From: Thermoactinomyces sp. DSM 45892
Lineage (GTDB): Bacteria > Bacillota > Bacilli > Thermoactinomycetales > Thermoactinomycetaceae
Length of the DNA: 64,000 nt
Direction: 5' to 3'
Assembly (NCBI RefSeq): GCF_900107305.1
Contig: NZ_FNPL01000017.1
Coordinates: forward strand, 1 to 64,000
Under the pieces are notes generated by a model. That model searched no databases and was not told the origin of the DNA. It worked only from the letters and a program-made list of their open reading frames with translations. Below, piece after piece: positions 58,878 through 64,000 of the stretch. Within the stretch, counting starts at the first letter, position 1; the number at the start of each line of letters is the position of its first letter. The position numbers were made by a program, and so were the translations under genes.

Positions 58878-61292
58878 ATGAATCGCCCTCTTGTCAAAGT
58901 GGCAATTGGCTGGTTGATGGGTGTTTTGTGTGTTGAGTTTACTGGCAGTCAGTGGCTTTTGTATACATGTGGATTTATAGCTGTTTTGGTTTCGAGAGTT
59001 CTTTTTATAACGAGTAAGGTTGGTCGCTCTTATTTGCTAATAGCCTTGACATGTACGGTAAGTGGATTCGTATATTCGTTTACCATGCTACAAAATGTTT
59101 CCAAACTTCCTATTCCTTTGGATGAAGATATTCATGTGATAGGCACCATCGAGTCAAAGCCAATTCGGGATGGTGACCAATTACGCTTTGATTTAAAACT
59201 ATCACAAATACGGCATCAAAGTCAGTGGTTTTATACGAAGGAACGTATAAGAGTTGTCATCAAGATAGCATCATTTGAACAATGGAAGCAGTCTAAGCAA
59301 GTGCGAAGAGGATGGGTGATCCAATCTCCTCTTCAAATGGAGCGTCCTCCTCTACCTAGAAATCCTGGAGCATTTCACTATCGATACTATTTGCAACAAC
59401 AATCGATCTTTTGGATTGGCAAAGCGACAGGCTTGCATAACCTCAAACAGATCGGAATAGAAAGCTCACTGATGACATGGATCGATCAAGCTCATCAATG
59501 GTTTAGTGATCAGATAGAGCATCTATATGCAGATACAGAGGTTCAGGGATTTATGAAAGGGCTTCTTCTTGGGGATCGCTATGATGTTCCGATGGAGTGG
59601 GAGGCTCAATATCAAGCTCTGGGTCTTGTACATATTCTCTCTATTTCAGGGTTTCATGTGAGTTTGCTGGTAGCAGCGATCTTTTGGATGCTTCGATATG
59701 TAGGCATTACCCGTGAGAAGTCGGCATGGCTGATCCTGAGCCTTCTACCTTTCTACGTATTGCTTACAGGAGCGGAGCCGCCGATTGTGAGGGCGGGTAT
59801 CGTATCAGGAATGATGTGTCTCGCCATTGCTTGGCGAAAGGAGAAGGATATTCTCTCCTTTTTATGTCTTGCTGGGATGATGCAACTTTGTTTTGAACCA
59901 CTTTTGATTTTTAATCCAGGTTTTCAACTTAGTTATGTGGTAACAGCTGCTTTAATCGTGGGTACAACCCCACTTGCCGAGCGCTTTCCATATGGATATG
60001 AGTGGCTTCGCTATACAGTTGCGGGAGCTAGTGTGGCACAGGCGGCTTCGTTCCCTTTGCTGGTTTATTATTTTCACGAAAGTTCTCTGTTTTCGCTGAT
60101 GGCGAATGTGTTGTTTGCCCCTTTTTTTAGCGTAGTTGTCCTGCCAATAGGATATGGAGGCTTACTCGTTTCCTTCTTGGTATTTTCCGTGGGAGTCTGG
60201 CTTGCCCAAGGATTGACGTGGATGGTTCAAGTGAGTCAAAGCGGGATTGAATGGTTACAGCAGGTTGGTGGGCATCTGTTTTCATTTGCTCATCCGAATT
60301 GGATCTGGTTGCTCGTTTATATCCTATTGATGGTAGGAAGTTGGTGGACTTGGGTAAGTGTTCGCTATCTCTATTCTAAGATTCCATGGATGATTAGTGG
60401 CGTATGGGTTTGCTGGATTGGAGTGGGGGTTTATGGAAATGTATGGCCTGCTTCCTATCATGAAATTACCATGATTGATGTGGGACAAGGAGATGCCTTT
60501 TTCATTCGGACCAAGTCTGGAAAGTCTATTTTAATTGATGGTGGGGGTAGGCTATCCTATCCTCAAAAAGAGTGGCAGGAAAGGAGAGATCCTTTTGATG
60601 TAGGGGAAGATGTTGTGGTTCCGTTTCTCACATATCAAGGTGTGAACCAGATTGATCTACTTGTCTCCACACACGGTGATGCGGATCATCTGCAGGGATT
60701 AGGTGCTGTGGTTAGGCGCTTTTCGGTAGAAAAAGTGATTCGGAATCCATTACCTACTATCTCGAAACTGGAGAGGGATTGGATCAGGGAAGTAAGAGCG
60801 CGTGATATCCCGATTCATATGGTTCCTATGGGGCAGGTGTGGGAGATAGAGCCGGGTTTCTCGATTACCTTTCTCTATCCTGATTTACGTGATGAGGAAT
60901 TATACGAAGGAACGTCCAATAATGCAGGGCTGGTACTCCTGTTTACAATCGATCAGAAACACATTTTATTTACAGGTGATATTGAAAAACATGCTGAAGA
61001 AAAACTTCTCCAGTCATGGAATCTACCAAAGATCGATATATATAAAGTAGCCCATCATGGTAGTAAGACTTCTAGTACAGAGGCATTTATTCATCAGATT
61101 CGGCCGCGATATGCGTTGGTTTCGACTGGAGAGAAGAATCTTTATGGCCATCCATCCCCTGAGGTGATCGGAAGATTACAAAAAGCAGGCACGAAAATCT
61201 ATCGGACGGATCAGATGGGAGCGGTCACGATTCGCATTAATCAGGAAGAGGTTCGATTTTCATCCATGTTGCAAGAAAAAGGGAGAGAGTGA
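58878..61292 (+). CDS. comEC: Competence DNA channel ComEC
   Basis: 804 residues. N-terminal helices and OB-fold-like region (about 1-190), competence membrane domain (LLLGDRYDVP, LGLVHILSISGFHVSLLVAA) and a C-terminal metallo-beta-lactamase-like domain (ITMIDVGQGDAFFIRTKSGK, STHGDADHLQGL, HILFTGDIEKHAEEKLL, YKVAHHGSKTSST). Carries single-stranded DNA across the membrane in transformation. Start ATG 58878 has only a weak ribosome site. Confidence 0.95.
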   Translation: MNRPLVKVAIGWLMGVLCVEFTGSQWLLYTCGFIAVLVSRVLFITSKVGRSYLLIALTCTVSGFVYSFTMLQNVSKLPIPLDEDIHVIGTIESKPIRDGDQLRFDLKLSQIRHQSQWFYTKERIRVVIKIASFEQWKQSKQVRRGWVIQSPLQMERPPLPRNPGAFHYRYYLQQQSIFWIGKATGLHNLKQIGIESSLMTWIDQAHQWFSDQIEHLYADTEVQGFMKGLLLGDRYDVPMEWEAQYQALGLVHILSISGFHVSLLVAAIFWMLRYVGITREKSAWLILSLLPFYVLLTGAEPPIVRAGIVSGMMCLAIAWRKEKDILSFLCLAGMMQLCFEPLLIFNPGFQLSYVVTAALIVGTTPLAERFPYGYEWLRYTVAGASVAQAASFPLLVYYFHESSLFSLMANVLFAPFFSVVVLPIGYGGLLVSFLVFSVGVWLAQGLTWMVQVSQSGIEWLQQVGGHLFSFAHPNWIWLLVYILLMVGSWWTWVSVRYLYSKIPWMISGVWVCWIGVGVYGNVWPASYHEITMIDVGQGDAFFIRTKSGKSILIDGGGRLSYPQKEWQERRDPFDVGEDVVVPFLTYQGVNQIDLLVSTHGDADHLQGLGAVVRRFSVEKVIRNPLPTISKLERDWIREVRARDIPIHMVPMGQVWEIEPGFSITFLYPDLRDEELYEGTSNNAGLVLLFTIDQKHILFTGDIEKHAEEKLLQSWNLPKIDIYKVAHHGSKTSSTEAFIHQIRPRYALVSTGEKNLYGHPSPEVIGRLQKAGTKIYRTDQMGAVTIRINQEEVRFSSMLQEKGRE

Positions 61293-61293
61293 T

Positions 61294-61854
61294 TTGATAG
61301 AGCAGTTTCAAAAGGCACAAGGTGGTTGTCGGAATTCGTTGAAGGATTTCTTACATCATTTAGAAGAGACTTTTTACCAAACTGCCTACTATGTTACAGA
61401 GAGGCAACAAGATGCGATGGATGCTACACAGAAGGCCTTGGTTTATGTATATAGACATGCTAAAGAGGTTCAAGTGAGCGATTTAGAAGGGAAACAAAAG
61501 GTGTGGGAACAAAAGTTAATTGTACAAGCGTGTTTTGATTTATCAAAGGAGCGCTCTAAAGTCGTTTCCATGTTGCCCCATCTTACAAGAGATAACCTAG
61601 TGAAAAAGCTCCCTGGAAATGTGAGCTTTGTTGCCAGTCTGAAGAGAGCCATATATGAACTACCTGAGCGTCCTCGTTTCATATTAGTTTTGCGCTACAT
61701 TCAAAATCTGACGATTCAAGAGATCGCAGAAGTCTTAGGAATTTCAGTAGAATCTGTGAAGAAGCAACTATATCGTGCTCGTAAACAGCTACAAGAATGG
61801 TTGAGTGACTATCAAGAAGGAGGACTTTTCCAATGGCAAATCCACAAATCATAG
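61294..61854 (+). CDS. ECF-type sigma factor
   Basis: 186 residues from TTG 61294 immediately after comEC (1-bp gap). Region 2 is divergent (YYVTERQQDAMDATQKALVY); region 4 is clear (LPERPRFILVLRYIQNLTIQ, EIAEVLGISVESVKKQLYRA, RKQLQEW). Followed by an overlapping membrane protein gene, the usual sigma/anti-sigma layout. Target genes unknown. Confidence 0.85.
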   Translation: MIEQFQKAQGGCRNSLKDFLHHLEETFYQTAYYVTERQQDAMDATQKALVYVYRHAKEVQVSDLEGKQKVWEQKLIVQACFDLSKERSKVVSMLPHLTRDNLVKKLPGNVSFVASLKRAIYELPERPRFILVLRYIQNLTIQEIAEVLGISVESVKKQLYRARKQLQEWLSDYQEGGLFQWQIHKS

Positions 61855-62459
61855 ATCTACTACAGAGGGATTTAGATCAGGAATTGACAAGTACAGACCA
61901 ACAATATTTAGATGTATATCTTGCTAGCTCTCCTGAAGACGCTGCCATGGCAAGTCGATTCCAACAGTTAGTCTTCGAACTATCTAACTTATGTAAGGTA
62001 ACCCCGGTGCTGCCGCTTACAGAGATGGTACTGGAACAAATGGAAGAAGAAGAGCGACAACAGCATAGGACACAGATTTTAAGGCGATGGAAGATAGCTA
62101 GTATCGGGATTGGTATTGTGGCCATATTGTTGACAGCAGTGATCGCCTTTATGCCGATAGGAACAACATCTTGGCCTATGAAAATCCTAGCGAATCCCCG
62201 TCTTTTTACAGAGAGTGTGAAGAAAGGTGGGATTCTTTCTCCTGATAAAGATTTAGTAGCATTATGGGACGAGAAAAATCAAATACAAGTCTATGATAAA
62301 AAGGGGAACGAAGCGATTCCCAAACAGAGCATGGTAAGTGCGAAAGATCCCAAGATAGAGTGGCTTAATAACGATCGATTCATCGTCAAATTTACCGATT
62401 CAGTAGGAGGAATTGTTACGTTTGAGTTTCCAGTAGAAACGAATGCTAAGAAACGATAA
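61833..62459 (+). CDS. Probable membrane anti-sigma factor
   Basis: 208 residues overlapping the sigma gene by 22 bp. N-terminal cytoplasmic part (about 1-88) begins IIDLLQRDLDQELTSTDQQY, an anti-sigma/zf-HC2-like pattern lacking the Cys ligands. One membrane helix (about 90-110) and an extracytoplasmic C-terminal domain follow. It would hold the sigma factor at the membrane until a signal arrives. Confidence 0.75.
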   Translation: MANPQIIDLLQRDLDQELTSTDQQYLDVYLASSPEDAAMASRFQQLVFELSNLCKVTPVLPLTEMVLEQMEEEERQQHRTQILRRWKIASIGIGIVAILLTAVIAFMPIGTTSWPMKILANPRLFTESVKKGGILSPDKDLVALWDEKNQIQVYDKKGNEAIPKQSMVSAKDPKIEWLNNDRFIVKFTDSVGGIVTFEFPVETNAKKR

Positions 62460-62485
62460 ACTTAGGGGATGAAGAGGTGAATGGA

Positions 62486-63499
62486 ATGGATCGCAAAATA
62501 CTTCAAGACATCAAGAAAAACCAAATTCATCCTGTTTATTTTTTGTATGGAGAAGAGGAGTTTTTACTGGAAGAAACGTTAGACTGGATTAGGCAACAAT
62601 TATGTGGGCGTAGTACAGGGGATCGGGAATGGAATGAGGTTGTTTTTGATCTGGACGAGACACCGATTCGGTCTGTGTTGCAAGAATTAGAGACTCCCTC
62701 TTTCTTTGGAGATCGTAGATGGATTATAGCAAGGAATGCCTCGTTTTTTGGTAACCATAAAAGTAAAGTGGAGCACGATATTGATTTATTCCTCGAATAT
62801 ATAAAGGATCCCCACCCAGATAATATATTGATTTTGACTTTGCCAGGGTCTTCCCTTGATAAACGAAAGAAAGTAGTGAAGCAGATAGAAAAAGTTGCTA
62901 AAATCTTAAAGTTTAACCCCTTAGAGGGGCAGGATTTACATAAATTTGTTGCAAAGAGGTTCCAATTGTTGCAAGTACAAGTTGATAGGGACGTGATCAA
63001 TCGGTTAATTGAACTGGTTGGAAATCATCTAAGGCTTCTTGCTCAAGAATGTCAAAAAGTAGCTCTATTCGCAGGAAAACAGGGGATCGTCACGTCAGAG
63101 CAGGTTGACCAACTAGTGGTACGGACATTAGAGCAGGATGTATTCCGTCTAACAGATCAGATGGGGAAACATGATAAAGAAAGTGCGATCCAAATCTATC
63201 GTGATCTCGTCTTTCAAAAAGAAGATCCTATTAAAATATTGGCTTTGATTACAAGACAGCTTCGTATTATGTTACAAGGTAAACTACTAGCACAAACGGG
63301 AAAAAATGAAAAAGAGATAGCGAGTCTCTTAAAACTTCATCCTTATCCAGTGAAACTTGCTCTACAGAGGGGGCATGCGTATTCAGAAGAGCAACTTAAG
63401 ACACTACTGGAACAGGCGATTGAAGCAGATCAAGCGATTAAATCGAATCGAATCATTGATAAAGAATTTGCTGTAGAGCGCTTACTCCTTAGAATGTGA
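62486..63499 (+). CDS. holA: DNA polymerase III delta subunit
   Basis: 337 residues from ATG 62486 (AGAGGTG upstream; GTG 62477 overlaps that site). Begins HPVYFLYGEEEFLLEETLDW, includes FGDRRWIIARNASFF, LEGQDLHKFVAKRF, NHLRLLAQECQKVALFAG and DQVFRLTDQ-type helices. The clamp-loader delta subunit opens the beta clamp. Its place after comEC is conserved in Bacillales. Confidence 0.93.
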   Translation: MDRKILQDIKKNQIHPVYFLYGEEEFLLEETLDWIRQQLCGRSTGDREWNEVVFDLDETPIRSVLQELETPSFFGDRRWIIARNASFFGNHKSKVEHDIDLFLEYIKDPHPDNILILTLPGSSLDKRKKVVKQIEKVAKILKFNPLEGQDLHKFVAKRFQLLQVQVDRDVINRLIELVGNHLRLLAQECQKVALFAGKQGIVTSEQVDQLVVRTLEQDVFRLTDQMGKHDKESAIQIYRDLVFQKEDPIKILALITRQLRIMLQGKLLAQTGKNEKEIASLLKLHPYPVKLALQRGHAYSEEQLKTLLEQAIEADQAIKSNRIIDKEFAVERLLLRM

Positions 63500-63540
63500 T
63501 AAAATGAACATGTTAAATTATGAGAAGGGACAAACTACTT

Positions 63541-64000
63541 ATGGAAGATACACAACTTCGTTCCCTGCGACGAAAAGAGCTATTATATACAAATATCCTC
63601 TTTATTGTTTATGCTGTAGTCATATTTGGACTTATCTTGGGTCGAGCTTCTACCCCTTTCGTTTATACGGTATTAGCCGTCATTTTTGCAATCTCACCGC
63701 TTAGTATGATAGTGTTTCACAGGTCAAATGTTCTCTATCTCATGTTTCCGGGCATGAATGAACTTCTCTGTTATGAGAAGGAGAAACTTGGAGATCAATG
63801 GTTACGGTATCAATTATCAAACGTATATTTGCAAGTGGCAGTCTCACTATTTTTTTTGATCCAAGCTATCATTCGTCCCGCTCATCCATTTGTTAATGGT
63901 TTACCTCTTTGGTATTTTCTCGTGGTTCCGGCTGTTTTGTGGACTTTAGGAAACCTAAATATTCGAAGCCAAGCTCGTAGGATTGATCGATCAGACTATG
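63541..64000 (+). CDS. Membrane protein, 3' truncated by the window
   Basis: ATG 63541 after AGAAGGGA; open to the end of the window (153 codons seen). At least four hydrophobic helices (about 15-33, 37-55, 92-112 and 118-136) and a motif MFPGMNELLCYEKEKLGDQW between helices 2 and 3. Family not recognised. In many Bacillales the gene after holA is rpsT; here this gene intervenes. Confidence 0.65.
   Translation, partial: MEDTQLRSLRRKELLYTNILFIVYAVVIFGLILGRASTPFVYTVLAVIFAISPLSMIVFHRSNVLYLMFPGMNELLCYEKEKLGDQWLRYQLSNVYLQVAVSLFFLIQAIIRPAHPFVNGLPLWYFLVVPAVLWTLGNLNIRSQARRIDRSDY

Noticed and set aside
63504..63704. A 66-residue frame after holA
   Set aside because: It runs in another frame over the membrane protein starting at ATG 63541, which has a ribosome site and stays open to the window end.
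1..64000. tRNA, rRNA genes, IS elements or CRISPR arrays
   Set aside because: No cloverleaf-like sequence, rRNA stretch, transposase frame or spaced repeat array was seen on either strand.

Overview
The window comes from a low-GC, Gram-positive, endospore-forming bacterium of the order Bacillales. It carries a complete gerA-type germinant receptor operon, a broken sigK, a skin-type recombinase, a leuS T-box, a yqeG-yqeH-aroE-nadD-yqeK-rsfS cluster and com genes. A DUF2690 secreted protein (mostly actinobacterial) and overall gene flavour hint at the Thermoactinomycetaceae. That family placement is inference.

Layout. 1-12.6 kb: 3' end of an NRPS gene with thioesterase; DUF2690 protein; a haem-stress cluster hssR-hssS-hrtB-hrtA with a candidate HssR box; a lipoprotein; a minus-strand gerA operon; a cvfC/YpgR-like gene. 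12.7-36.6 kb: the mother-cell sigma factor gene sigK in pieces. Serine recombinase Rec1 ends inside sigK segment A (14520-14663). Element 2 (14661-28405, about 13.74 kb, SpoIVCA-like Rec2) separates A from segment B (28405-28494). Element 3 (28492-36341, about 7.85 kb, SprA-like Rec3) separates B from segment C (36341-36631). The joined segments give one in-frame SigK from about residue 75 to the end. The N-terminal segment is not in the window, so the Rec1 element probably extends left of base 1. The joined ends of elements 2 and 3 each make a symmetric attP centred on GA.

The elements carry no phage structural genes. Element 2 holds a YndJ-like protein, an e(P4)-type acid phosphatase, an O-methyltransferase, an aerolysin-like pore-forming toxin, two genes sharing a duplicated leader and signal peptide (ParB/Srx-like and zeta-toxin-like), a fatty acid hydroxylase, an amino acid racemase, a 33-residue amphipathic peptide and a DUF616/DUF579 pair. 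Element 3 holds an M6 protease, a ferritin-like protein, a DUF2975/YozG pair, BdbD-like and ArsR-like genes and a GH5 glycosidase. If each element is excised only in the mother cell, as B. subtilis skin is, this cargo would be lost from a cell that dies and kept in the spore.

36.7-64 kb: type II thioesterase, a YunG remnant, aroA, a Vpr-like subtilase, several unknown genes, a Xaa-Pro peptidase and a GNAT protein. Then come the housekeeping run yqeG-yqeH-aroE-nadD-yqeK-rsfS, T-box-leuS, a two-component system, comEA, rocD (opposite strand), comEC, an ECF sigma/anti-sigma pair, holA and a membrane protein cut by the window end.
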